In this document: in pieces, positions 10,608 to 18,688 of the stretch
How positions within the stretch are numbered: the stretch's first letter is position 1
Layout: each line of letters starts with the position of its first letter
DNA from: CAVSRC01 sp963743015
GTDB taxonomy: Bacteria > Pseudomonadota > Alphaproteobacteria > Rhizobiales > Kaistiaceae
Length of the DNA stretch: 64,000 bases
Assembly (NCBI GenBank): GCA_963743015.1
Contig: CAVUOD010000017.1
Coordinates: forward strand, 207,207 to 271,206
Reading direction: 5' to 3'
Notes under the pieces: model-generated
Seen by the model: the letters and a program-made list of their open reading frames with translations, nothing else
The model's database searches: none
What the model was told of the DNA's origin: nothing
Program-made: the position numbers and the translations under genes

Positions 10608-10639
10608 CCGGGCCTGTCCCCGGGGGGAGCTTGAAGCCG

Positions 10640-11399
10640 ATGCCAGAGCTTGATTGGCTGACCGCACGGCCGATCGCGCATCGCGGCTATCACGACCGCG
10701 CGCAGCGCCGCATCGAGAACACGCTGCCGGCGGCGGAAGCGGCGATCGCCCACAATTTCGCCATCGAATGCGACCTGCAGGCGACCGCCGACGGCCGCGT
10801 CGTGGTCTTCCACGACGACGTGCTCGACCGGCTGACCGAGCCGACGGGACCCGGTCGCCGCGCGCACGCTCGCCGAACTGCGCGCCGTCCGCCTGCACGA
10901 CAGCGACGCCGGCATCCCGACCCTTGAGGAGCTGCTCGATCTGGTCGACGGGCGGGTGCCGCTCATCATCGAGCTGAAGAGCCAATGGGACGGCGACCGC
11001 CGGCTGGAACGGGCGGTGGCGCCGATTCTCGGCGACTATTCCGGCCCGGCCGCGGTCATGTCGTTCGATCCCATGGCGATGGTCGCCATGCGCCGGCTCT
11101 CCCCCAGCCTGCCGCGCGGCATGATCGGCTACGATTTTCCGAAAGGCCCCGACGAGGGGCGGCTGCCCTGGCCGGCGCGCTTCGCGCTCCGCCACCTGCT
11201 CGCCGCAGCGATCGTCTGGCCGCATTTCGTCTCATTCGGCATCAAGGACCTGCCCGCCAACGCGCCGCTGATGCTGCGCCACATCGGGATCCCGCTCATC
11301 TGCTGGACGGTCCGCACGCCCGCCGACCGAGAGAAGGCGCGCGACTACACCGACCAGATCACCTTCGAGGGCTTCGACCCGGACGCGGCGGCGGCCTGA
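10640..11399 (+). CDS. Glycerophosphodiester phosphodiesterase (one frameshift)
   Basis: This TIM-barrel GDPD hydrolyses glycerophosphodiesters to glycerol-3-phosphate and an alcohol. IAHRGYHDR and RIENTLPAAEAAI carry the catalytic His-Arg and Glu-Asn residues, ECDLQATADGRVVVFHDD the metal-binding Glu/Asp and second His, and later LIIELKS and ICWTVRT. Reading frame is lost at about 10849 where CCC replaces the expected CC. The corrected frame continues LAELRAVRLHDSDAGIPTL. The start is ATG 10640 with GGGGGAG upstream. The lack of a signal peptide suggests a cytoplasmic enzyme. Confidence 0.88.
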
Positions 11400-11463
11400 G
11401 CCCGATCGCCAGTCAATTCCTTCCAAGCACCTGAAGAAGAATCGCCCGCCCCACCAACCACAC

Positions 11464-11568
11464 CGTCATCCTCCGGCTTGACCGGAGGATCGGCTGAGGC
11501 GGATGCGGCGAGCATTGTCTTGGCGGAGAGCGGTCCTCCGATCTCGCTTCGCTCGCCGGAGGATGACG
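11464..11568. repeat. Inverted dispersed repeat CGTCATCCTCCGG ... CCGGAGGATGACG
   Basis: The 13-mer at 11464-11476 and its exact inverse at 11556-11568 bracket about 80 bases, with an internal ACCGGAGGATCGGC arm. The arrangement could form a long hairpin in the 279-base gap between the phosphodiesterase and the FemAB-like gene. I see no gene there. Confidence 0.65.
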
Positions 11569-11678
11569 AGCGTTTCTTTTTCGCCCCTCGGAAGTTCCTA
11601 CCCGCCACCCACGTCTTGCACGGAATTGCAGCGGCTCTAAGTTGATGGCAGTCCCCTTTTTCGGAGAGCCCCTGCTCC

Positions 11679-12937
11679 GTGGCCGCACCCATTCCGCCGC
11701 AAGCCACCTTCCGCGTCCTGTCCTCGCTCGGCGACATCGCCCGTGACGACTGGGACGCCTGCGCCAACCCGCCCGGCGAGCCCTACAACCCGTTTCTGGC
11801 GCACGATTTCCTGTGGTCGCTGGAGGAATCCGGCTCGGCCACCCGCAAGACCGGCTGGCTCGGCCAGCACCTGATGCTCGACGGCGCCGACGGCCGGCCG
11901 GCCGCGGTCATGCCCTGCTACCTGAAAAGCCATTCCATGGGCGAATACGTCTTCGACCACGGCTGGGCCGACGCCTATGAACGCGCCGGCGGGCGCTACT
12001 ATCCCAAGCTCCAGGCGGCGGTGCCCTTCACGCCGGTGACCGGCCGGCGCCTGCTGGTCAGGCCGGGCGGCGACGCCAGCCAGAACCGCGCGCTGCTCGC
12101 CGCCGCCGGCGCCACGCTGACCGCCAAGCTCGGCGCCTCCTCGCTGCACGTCACCTTCACCACTGAAGCCGAGCAGCAGCAGCTTGCCGAATACGGCTAT
12201 CTGGCGCGCACCGACCGGCAGTTCCACTTCGTCAACGAGGGCTATCGCGACTTCGACGACTTCCTCGACGCGCTCGCCTCGCGCAAGCGCAAGGCGATCC
12301 GCCGCGAGCGCCGCGACGCGCTGGCCGGCGGGCTGGAGATCGTCCACCTGACCGGCCAGCGACATCACCGAGGACGCCTGGGACGCCTTCTTCCACTTCT
12401 ACATGGACACCGGCTCGCGCAAATGGGGCCGGCCCTATCTCAACCGCGCCTTCTTCTCGCTCATCGGCGAGCGCATGGCCGACCATATCCTGCTGATCTT
12501 TGCCATGCGCCACGGGGCACCGATCGCCGGCGCGCTCAATTTCATCGGCTCGGACACGCTTTTCGGCCGCTACTGGGGCACCACCGCCGACCAGCCCTTC
12601 CTGCATTTCGAGCTCTGCTACTACCAGGCGATCGAATGGGGCATCGACCACGGGCTCAGGCTGGTCGAGGCCGGGGCGCAGGGCGAGCACAAGCTGGCGC
12701 GCGGCTACCGGCCGACCACCACCTATTCCGCCCACTGGGTCGCCGATCCCGGTTTCCGCTCCGCCGTTGCCGACTATCTCGCCCGCGAGCGCCATCAGGT
12801 CGCCCGGGACCAGGAAGCGCTCGCCGAATACCTGCCGTTCAGGGAGGAGGCGGGCAGTCGGCAGATAGGCAGTCGGCAGTCGATCGCGATTTGTGCTACT
12901 GCCGAATGCCGATTGCCGATTGCCGGGGGAACGTCCG
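11679..12937 (+). CDS. FemAB-like / GNAT-fold protein (PF04339 type), frameshifted
   Basis: This is a peptidogalycan-biosynthesis-like acyltransferase of the double-GNAT family. YNPFLAHDFLWSLEESGSA at the start, LDALASRKRKAIRRERR and YRPTTTYSAHWVADPGFR near the end are typical. The start is GTG at 11679. The frame breaks at about 12357 (CC for C, giving TGQRHH in place of TGSDITEDAWDAFF). After correction, no stop appears before the HIT gene. The true end is therefore uncertain, probably in the repeat at 12853-12926 just after EYLPFREE. Its function is not established; family members are inferred to act on cell-wall or lipid intermediates. Confidence 0.8.
12853..12926. repeat. Imperfect inverted GGCAGTCGGCAG / CTGCCGAxTGCCG repeat
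   Basis: Tandem GGCAGTCGGCAG units (12853 on) face tandem TGCCGAATGCCGATTGCCG units ending at 12926. It is the kind of stem-forming intergenic element seen between alphaproteobacterial genes, but here it is read in frame between FemAB and HIT. Confidence 0.55.
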
Positions 12938-13365
12938 ATGACCGACGCGCCTACGATCCCGACAACATCTTCGCCAAGATCCTGCGCGGCGAGATCCCCT
13001 CGCACCGGGTCTATGAGGACGAGCACACCGTCGCCATGATGGACGTGATGCCGCAAGGCACCGGCCACACGCTGGTGCTGCCCAAGGCGCCCTCGCGCAA
13101 CCTGCTCGACGCCGATCCGGCCACCCTCGCCCAGATGATGGAGACGGTGCAGAAGATCGCCCGCGCCGTGAAGGAAGCCTTCGCGGCCGACGGCGTCATG
13201 ATCATCCAGTTCAACGAAGCCGCGTCGGGGCAGACGATCTATCACCTGCACGTCCACGTCATCCCGCGCTTCGCCGGCGTGCCGCTCAAGCCCCACACCG
13301 GCACGATGGAGGACCCGCAGGTGCTGGCGACCAACGCCGAGAAGGTCCGCCGCGCACTGGGGTAG
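12938..13365 (+). CDS. HIT family protein (frame break close to the start)
   Basis: This is a histidine-triad nucleotide hydrolase/transferase with the catalytic HLHVHVIPR motif, the upstream GHTLVLPK strand and DPDNIFAKILRGEIPSH. ATG at 12938 with a GGGGGA site gives MTDA and then loses frame. One extra base near 12949 (CC to CCC) restores YDPDNIF. Corrected length is about 143 residues, normal for HinT-like proteins that act on purine nucleoside phosphoramidates in the cytoplasm. Confidence 0.88.
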
Positions 13366-13401
13366 CGGCGGCGCCTCCCCAGGAAAAATCCGCAGCGGTC
13401 A

Positions 13402-13428
13402 TGTCACAGACGGGCGGGCTGGCTCGTC
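13402..13428 (+). promoter_or_regulatory. ECF41 sigma-factor promoter TGTCACA-N16-CGTC
   Basis: TGTCACA at 13402-13408, a spacer of exactly 16 bases and CGTC at 13425-13428 match the published ECF41 consensus at every position. Transcription would begin around 13434 and cover the AhpD-like gene and the ECF41 gene downstream. The overlap with an upstream ATG at 13401 rules that out as a start for the AhpD-like gene. Confidence 0.88.
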
Positions 13429-13460
13429 TTGTCGGCGTAACCCCAAGCGGAGCCCCTCCC

Positions 13461-13931
13461 ATGACCCCACGACTGAAGCTTGCCGACGCCGCACCCGCCG
13501 CGATCAACGCCCTGCTGGCCCTTTCGGGCTATGTGAAGACCAGCGGGCTCGAGGACAGCCTGATGCGCCTCGTCGAGATCCGCGCCTCGCAGATCAACGG
13601 CTGCGCCAACTGCCTGCACATGCATACCGCCGACGCCCGCAAGGCCGGCGAAAGCGAGGAGCGCATCTATCTGCTCAGCGCCTGGCACGAATCCAACCTC
13701 TACACGCCGCGCGAACGCGCCGCGCTGGCCTGGACGGAGGCGCTGACGCTGCTGCCGCAGACCCACGCGCCGGATGCCGCCTATGAGCAAGCGGCGGCGC
13801 AGTTCAGCCCGACGGAGCTGGTCAATCTCAGCCTCCTCATCGGCGCCATCAATACGTGGAATCGTCTTGCGGTCGGGTTCCGCGTCGTCCATCCGAACGA
13901 CGTGCCCCGGAAGGCCGCAAAGGCGGCCTGA
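13461..13931 (+). CDS. AhpD-like carboxymuconolactone decarboxylase family protein (ECF41 partner)
   Basis: The 156-residue product starts MTPRLKLADAAPA (ATG 13461, GGAG upstream). ASQINGCANCLHMHTADAR holds the CxxC-x-x-x-H redox motif of the AhpD fold, a peroxidase/disulfide reductase module. It lies directly downstream of the ECF41 promoter and 14 bases before the sigma factor gene. That is the conserved ECF41 arrangement, where the partner is a carboxymuconolactone decarboxylase-, oxidoreductase- or epimerase-like protein. The physiological substrate is unknown. Confidence 0.92.
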   Translation: MTPRLKLADAAPAAINALLALSGYVKTSGLEDSLMRLVEIRASQINGCANCLHMHTADARKAGESEERIYLLSAWHESNLYTPRERAALAWTEALTLLPQTHAPDAAYEQAAAQFSPTELVNLSLLIGAINTWNRLAVGFRVVHPNDVPRKAAKAA

Positions 13932-13945
13932 GCAAGAGCGAACCC

Positions 13946-14848
13946 ATGGCGGCAGCCACGGCCACATTCGAGCGCCATCGCCAGCATCTGACCCGCCATG
14001 CCTATCGCATGCTGGGCTCGCTCGCCGACGCCGAGGACGTGGTGCAGGATGCCTATCTGCGCTGGCACGCCGCCATGAACGACGACATCGTGGAGCCGCG
14101 CGCCTACCTCACCCGGGTGGTGACGCGGCTCTGCCTCGATATCCTGAAATCGGCCCGCAGGCGGCGCGAAAGCTATGTCGGCCCGTGGCTGCCCGAACCG
14201 ATCATCGAACTCCTCGACGCGCCCGAGCCGATCTCCGTCGATGACCGCATCGATGCCCCGGTCGCCCTGATGCTGGCGCTCGAACGGCTGTCGCCGCTGG
14301 AGCGTGCCGCCTTCCTGCTCCACGACGTGCTCGACATGGACTTCTCGGAGATCGCGGCGACGCTCGACCGCAGCCAGGCGGCCTGCCGCCAGCTCGCCGC
14401 CCGGGCGCGGGTCAACGTCCGCGCCGACGAGCACCGCTACGAGGTGCCGGCACCGGAGGCCGAGCGCATCGCCTCCGCCTTCCTCGCCGCCGTGCGCGAC
14501 GGCGATGTCGGCACCTTGCGCGACCTGCTCGCCGATGCCGCCGTCTTCCACAGCGACGGCGGCGGACAACGGCCGGCGGCGCTGCGCATCATCGCCGGGC
14601 GCGATCGCATCGTCCGTTTCTTCGCCGGGCTCGCCCGCAAGGCGCGCACCGCCGGCGCCACCATCTCGTGGTCGCGGATCGTGCGCATCAACGGCCTGCC
14701 CGGCTATGTCAGCATCGGCCCGGACGGGGTCTTGCAGACCACCGCCCTGCAGGTCGAGGACGGCGCCGTCACCGCCGTCTATGTCGTGCGCAATCCCGAC
14801 AAGCTGACCGCGGCCGCCGCCCTGGCGCCGCCGACGGGGCGCACCTGA
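13946..14848 (+). CDS. ECF41-family RNA polymerase sigma factor with SnoaL-like C-terminal domain
   Basis: The product is 300 residues. Sigma region 2 (about 8-72, AYRMLGSLADAEDVVQDAYLRW) and region 4 (about 108-160, LSPLERAAFLLHDVLDMDF, SEIAATLDRSQAACRQLAAR) are separated by the ECF41 signature WLPEP at 81-85. An NTF2/SnoaL-like extension follows, with DGGGQ at 204-208 and NPDKL at 283-287, the two motif sites known from ECF41. In this family the extension takes the place of a separate anti-sigma factor and tunes activity. The perfect ECF41 promoter upstream of its partner gene indicates autoregulation. Confidence 0.95.
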   Translation: MAAATATFERHRQHLTRHAYRMLGSLADAEDVVQDAYLRWHAAMNDDIVEPRAYLTRVVTRLCLDILKSARRRRESYVGPWLPEPIIELLDAPEPISVDDRIDAPVALMLALERLSPLERAAFLLHDVLDMDFSEIAATLDRSQAACRQLAARARVNVRADEHRYEVPAPEAERIASAFLAAVRDGDVGTLRDLLADAAVFHSDGGGQRPAALRIIAGRDRIVRFFAGLARKARTAGATISWSRIVRINGLPGYVSIGPDGVLQTTALQVEDGAVTAVYVVRNPDKLTAAAALAPPTGRT

Positions 14849-14856
14849 AGACGTCG

Positions 14857-14879
14857 ATGGCCGGGACAAGCCCGGCCAT
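14857..14879. repeat. Palindrome ATGGCCGGG-ACAAG-CCCGGCCAT between convergent genes
   Basis: A perfect 9-bp inverted repeat lies between the ends of the ECF41 gene and clpA. It resembles the palindrome inside the GNAT gene and may act as a bidirectional stem, though no U tract follows. Confidence 0.65.
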
Positions 14880-14919
14880 GACGAGGTTACGCCTAGAGGT
14901 GTGCCCCCTGCCCGCGGCC

Positions 14920-17376
14920 TCAGCCGGTCTTGAGCGGCACCTTGGGCACCAGGCCGCGCTTGTTGCCGCCTTCGCCGTTGCCACCGGCAGGCGGCGTGTC
15001 GGAGGGCGGCGATGCCTTCTTGGCCACGGCCCGCGACGACCGCCGACGGCGCGGCGCGCGCGGCTTGCGCGGCGTCGGCTCGGGCTTCGGCGTCACCGGA
15101 CCGTCCTCGATGGCTTCGAGGGCGAGACCGCTGCCGTCCTCCTTGACGGCGACCTTGACCGTGCCGCCCTTCTTCAGCTTGCCGAACAGCACTTCCTCGG
15201 CCAGCGGCTGCTTGATGTGCTCCTGGATCACGCGGCCGAGCGGACGCGCGCCCATGCGGCTGTCATAGCCCTTGTCGGCGAGCCACTTCACCGCCTCCTG
15301 CGTCAGGTCGAAGGTGACGCCGCGGTCGGCGAGCTGCGCCTCGAGCTGCAGGACGAACTTCTGCACCACCTGGTAGACGATCTCCGGCGGCAGATTGCCG
15401 AACGGAACGATGGCGTCGAGGCGGTTGCGGAACTCCGGCGCGAACAGCCGGTTGATCGCTTCCATGTCGTCGCCTTCGCGCACCGAATTGGCGAAGCCGA
15501 TGGCCGACTTGGCCAGCTCGCTGGCGCCGGCATTGGTCGTCATGATCAGGATGACGTTGCGGAAATCGACCTGCTTGCCGTTGTGGTCGGTGAGCTTGCC
15601 GTGATCCATGACCTGCAGAAGGATGTTGAACAGGTCGGGATGGGCCTTCTCGATCTCGTCGAGCAGCAGCACGCAGTGCGGATGCTGGTCGACGCCGTCG
15701 GTCAACAGGCCGCCCTGGTCGAAGCCGACATAGCCGGGCGGCGCGCCGATCAGGCGGCTCACCGTATGGCGCTCCATGTATTCCGACATGTCGAAGCGGA
15801 TCAGTTCGACGCCGAGCGCGGCGGCGAGCTGGCGGGCGACCTCGGTCTTGCCGACGCCGGTGGGACCAGAGAACAGGTAGCAGCCGATCGGCTTCTCCGG
15901 TTCGCGCAAGCCGGCACGGGCGAGCTTGATCGCCGAGGAGATCTTCTCGATCGCCTTGTCCTGACCGTAGACGACGGTCCTCAGCGTCTCGTCGAGATGC
16001 TGGAGCACCTCGGCATCGTCCTTCGACACCGTCTTCGGCGGAATCCGCGCCATGGTAGCGATGGTGTCCTCGATCTCCTTGACGCCGATGGTCTTGCGCC
16101 GCTTGGATTCCGGCACCAGCATCTGCGAGGCGCCGGTCTCGTCGATGACGTCGATCGCCTTGTCGGGCAGCTTGCGGTCGTTGATGTAGCGCGACGACAG
16201 CTCGACCGCGCTCTTGATGGCGTCACCGGTATAGCGGACGCGGTGATACTCCTCGAAATAGGGCTTGAGGCCCTTGAGGATCTCGATGGCGTCGGGGATC
16301 GACGGCTCGGCGATGTCGATCTTCTGGAAGCGGCGGACCAGCGCCCGGTCCTTCTCGAAGAACTGGCGGTATTCCTTGTAGGTGGTCGAGCCGATGCAGC
16401 GGATGGTGCCCGAGGCGAGCGCCGGCTTGAGCAGGTTCGACGCATCCATGGCGCCGCCGGAAGTGGCGCCGGCACCGATCACGGTGTGGATCTCGTCGAT
16501 GAACATGATCGCGCCGGGGAACTCCTCGATCTCCTTGATCACCTGCTTGAGGCGCTCCTCGAAATCGCCGCGATAGCGGGTGCCGGCCAAGAGCGTGCCC
16601 ATGTCGAGGGCGAAGACCGTCGACTTGGACAGCACGTCCGGGACGTCGCCCTCGACGATGCGCTTGGCCAGGCCTTCCGCGATCGCCGTCTTGCCGACGC
16701 CGGGATCGCCGACGAACAGCGGATTGTTCTTCTGCCGGCGGCAGAGGATCTGGATGGTGCGGCTGATCTCCGCCTCGCGGCCGATCAGCGGATCGATGCG
16801 GCCCTTCTTCGCCTTGTCGTTGAGATTGATGCAATAGGCGTCGAGCGCATCGGCCTTCTTCTTGGTCTCGTCGCGCCCCTCGACCGTCGCCGCGTCGTCG
16901 TCGACGCCGCGCACGGGCCGGGATTCGGACATGCCGGCGCGCTTGGCGATGCCGTGGCTGATATAGTTGACCGCGTCGTAGCGGGTCATCTCCTGCTCCT
17001 GCAGGAAATAGGCGGCGTGGCTCTCGCGCTCGGCGAAGATGGCGACCAGCACATTGGCGCCGGTGACTTCCTCGCGGCCCGACGACTGCACATGGATGAC
17101 GGCGCGCTGGATGACGCGCTGGAAGCCGGCGGTCGGCTTCGAATCCTCGCCCGAGCCGGTGGCCAGGTTGGCCAGCTCCGTGTCGATATATTCGACCAGG
17201 CTGCGGCGCAGCACATCGAGATCGACGTTGCACGCACGCATGACCGCCGCGGCGTCCTGATCATCGATCAGGGCGAGCAGCAGGTGCTCCAGCGTGGCGT
17301 ATTCCTGATGGCGCTCGCCGGCCAGTGCCAGCGCCTGATGCAGGGCCTTCTCAAGATTGCGGGAGAATGACGGCAC
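14920..17376 (-). CDS. clpA: ATP-dependent Clp protease ATP-binding subunit ClpA
   Basis: The 818-residue AAA+ unfoldase feeds substrates, including N-degron proteins delivered by ClpS, to ClpP. The Clp-N repeat domain is followed by two AAA modules: Walker A GDPGVGKT at 223-230 and GPTGVGKT at 504-511, Walker B IMFIDEIH and VLLLDEIEKAH. The C-terminus carries an unusual basic, Pro/Arg-rich tail (about residues 760-818, KPEPTPRKPRAPRRRR), longer than in E. coli ClpA. GTG start with GAGG upstream. The clpS gene ends 9 bases before it, so clpS-clpA is one operon in the conserved alphaproteobacterial order. Confidence 0.97.
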   Translation of the reverse strand: MPSFSRNLEKALHQALALAGERHQEYATLEHLLLALIDDQDAAAVMRACNVDLDVLRRSLVEYIDTELANLATGSGEDSKPTAGFQRVIQRAVIHVQSSGREEVTGANVLVAIFAERESHAAYFLQEQEMTRYDAVNYISHGIAKRAGMSESRPVRGVDDDAATVEGRDETKKKADALDAYCINLNDKAKKGRIDPLIGREAEISRTIQILCRRQKNNPLFVGDPGVGKTAIAEGLAKRIVEGDVPDVLSKSTVFALDMGTLLAGTRYRGDFEERLKQVIKEIEEFPGAIMFIDEIHTVIGAGATSGGAMDASNLLKPALASGTIRCIGSTTYKEYRQFFEKDRALVRRFQKIDIAEPSIPDAIEILKGLKPYFEEYHRVRYTGDAIKSAVELSSRYINDRKLPDKAIDVIDETGASQMLVPESKRRKTIGVKEIEDTIATMARIPPKTVSKDDAEVLQHLDETLRTVVYGQDKAIEKISSAIKLARAGLREPEKPIGCYLFSGPTGVGKTEVARQLAAALGVELIRFDMSEYMERHTVSRLIGAPPGYVGFDQGGLLTDGVDQHPHCVLLLDEIEKAHPDLFNILLQVMDHGKLTDHNGKQVDFRNVILIMTTNAGASELAKSAIGFANSVREGDDMEAINRLFAPEFRNRLDAIVPFGNLPPEIVYQVVQKFVLQLEAQLADRGVTFDLTQEAVKWLADKGYDSRMGARPLGRVIQEHIKQPLAEEVLFGKLKKGGTVKVAVKEDGSGLALEAIEDGPVTPKPEPTPRKPRAPRRRRSSRAVAKKASPPSDTPPAGGNGEGGNKRGLVPKVPLKTG

Positions 17377-17385
17377 CGAACGACC

Positions 17386-17721
17386 TCACTTCTTTTCCAT
17401 CACGCATTGTAACGGATGCTGATGCTTGCGCGCGAAATCCATCACCTGGGTGACCTTGGTCTCGGCCACCTCGTAGGTGAAGATGCCGCACTCTCCGACC
17501 CCATGCTGATGCACGTGCAGCATGATCTGGGTCGCCTCCTCCCGTCCCTTCTGAAAAAACCTCTCCAGTACATGTACGACGAACTCCATCGGCGTGTAGT
17601 CGTCATTCAGGATCAGAACCCGATACAGACTCGGCCGCTTGGTCTTTGGCCGGGTCTTGGTGACAATGCTCGTGCTGGCATCGCCACCATCGGAATCGGG
17701 GCGACGATTCTCGTTGCTCAT
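17386..17721 (-). CDS. clpS: ATP-dependent Clp protease adaptor ClpS
   Basis: The 111-residue adaptor recognises N-terminal destabilising residues and hands substrates to ClpA. The start MSNENRRPDSDGG is ATG at 17721, preferred over a longer open frame. The core YRVLILNDDYTPMEFVVHVLERFF contains the N-D-D and T-P-M-E-F residues of the N-degron pocket, and HQHGVGECGIFTYEVAETK follows. It is 9 bases upstream of clpA. Confidence 0.96.
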   Translation of the reverse strand: MSNENRRPDSDGGDASTSIVTKTRPKTKRPSLYRVLILNDDYTPMEFVVHVLERFFQKGREEATQIMLHVHQHGVGECGIFTYEVAETKVTQVMDFARKHQHPLQCVMEKK

Positions 17722-17918
17722 ATCGCGTCCGACTTTGGGCACTCTTGAGGCGAAATCCTGCCGACAAACCGCGCGCGCCGTCAACGATCAAATTATCGCC
17801 AGGTCACGCACTGTCTCGTTTGATCCGGCCGCCGGACGGGTACAGGGGAACGACGGATATGTAGGTCGCAAATGGCCCGTGTGAAGCCGCCGGCGGCAGA
17901 TCGCAGGCTTGTGCCCGC

Positions 17919-17946
17919 AAAAAAGGCCCGGTGTCGCCACCGGGCC
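17919..17946 (-). terminator. Rho-independent terminator after the phasin gene
   Basis: On the minus strand, GGCCCGGTG-GCGA-CACCGGGCC is followed by six T residues, a strong intrinsic terminator about 40 bases past the phasin stop. It separates phasin from clpS. Confidence 0.9.
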
Positions 17947-17986
17947 TCATCTTATGGCACATTTCCGGGGCAGGCCCCGGCGCGAC

Positions 17987-18313
17987 CTATTTGCCGAATT
18001 TGCCGAAGAACGCCTCATAGGGCTGGTAGGCGCCCTTGGCCATGTCGGTGGCGATCTCGCTCATGCGCGCCATCTGTCCGACATAATTCTCATAGGCCGA
18101 GCGCACGATCTCCGACTGCACCGCGACCGCCGTATCGAGGCTCTTGGCCGCGAGCAGCTTCTCGACCGCGGCACCACCGGCGTCGAAATTGCGCTTGGAA
18201 TAGTCCACGGCCTCGACCGCCATGGCCTGCATGCCCTTGCTCACCGCGTCGACGCTTTTCAGCGCCACGTCGATGTTTTCCTTGCTGAAACCCTGAATGT
18301 CGAAGGTGCTCAT
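17987..18313 (-). CDS. Phasin family protein
   Basis: The 108-residue helical protein starts MSTFDIQGFSKENIDVALKS, with ANK-rich heptads such as MQAMAVEAVDYSKRNFDAG and a C-terminal AYQPYEAFFGKFGK. Phasins coat polyhydroxyalkanoate granules. The length and sequence match the small alphaproteobacterial phasin usually found next to clpS/clpA. It has its own promoter with TGC-rich dyads and its own terminator, so it is expressed separately and strongly. Start ATG 18313. Confidence 0.92.
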   Translation of the reverse strand: MSTFDIQGFSKENIDVALKSVDAVSKGMQAMAVEAVDYSKRNFDAGGAAVEKLLAAKSLDTAVAVQSEIVRSAYENYVGQMARMSEIATDMAKGAYQPYEAFFGKFGK

Positions 18314-18375
18314 TTTCGCGTTTCCCACACTTCGCCGCGCCCTGTGAGGCAGCCGGCGTCTCATCCGATGGAAAG

Positions 18376-18427
18376 CGTATATGTGCAGTGCAGCATGAAA
18401 GTCAAGGAAAAATTGTGCGCTGCACAA
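18376..18427 (-). promoter_or_regulatory. Phasin promoter with two TGC-rich dyads
   Basis: Reading the minus strand: TTGACT (18405-18400), an 18-base spacer and TATACG (18381-18376), with predicted start near 18369 and a leader of about 55 nt. The spacer contains TGCTGCACTGCAC and, upstream, TTGTGC-GCT-GCACAA forms a near-perfect dyad (18413-18427). PhaR-type repressors of PHA genes bind TGC-rich dyads, so these are candidate PhaR operators (inference). The rest of the 375-base gap to the carboxypeptidase gene has no recognisable gene. Confidence 0.65.
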
Positions 18428-18688
18428 TGAGGCTTTTACCGCGCTGCGGCAGATTGGGACTTTACCGAACGGTAACGCCCCTTTCATACTGTTCGCAGCG
18501 GTGAAGCCTGCATCGGCAGGCGTGGGACGAGGCCACTGGCGGGAATATCGGGCGCAAGCACGCACAAGGCAGCCATGCGGCAAGCGGAAAACGTGCTATC
18601 TCCCGGACACAACCCGACGGCACAGGGCGGCTTCAGGGGAAATACTTGCCGGCACGCCTCCCCAGGCCGGCGCGGGACGGGTTAGTCT

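Noticed and set aside
14668..17370. 900-residue open frame opposite clpA
   Set aside because: It is the reverse-strand shadow of clpA (GC-rich, no domain pattern, Arg/Gly/Leu-rich). The clpA reading is full-length with two Walker motifs.
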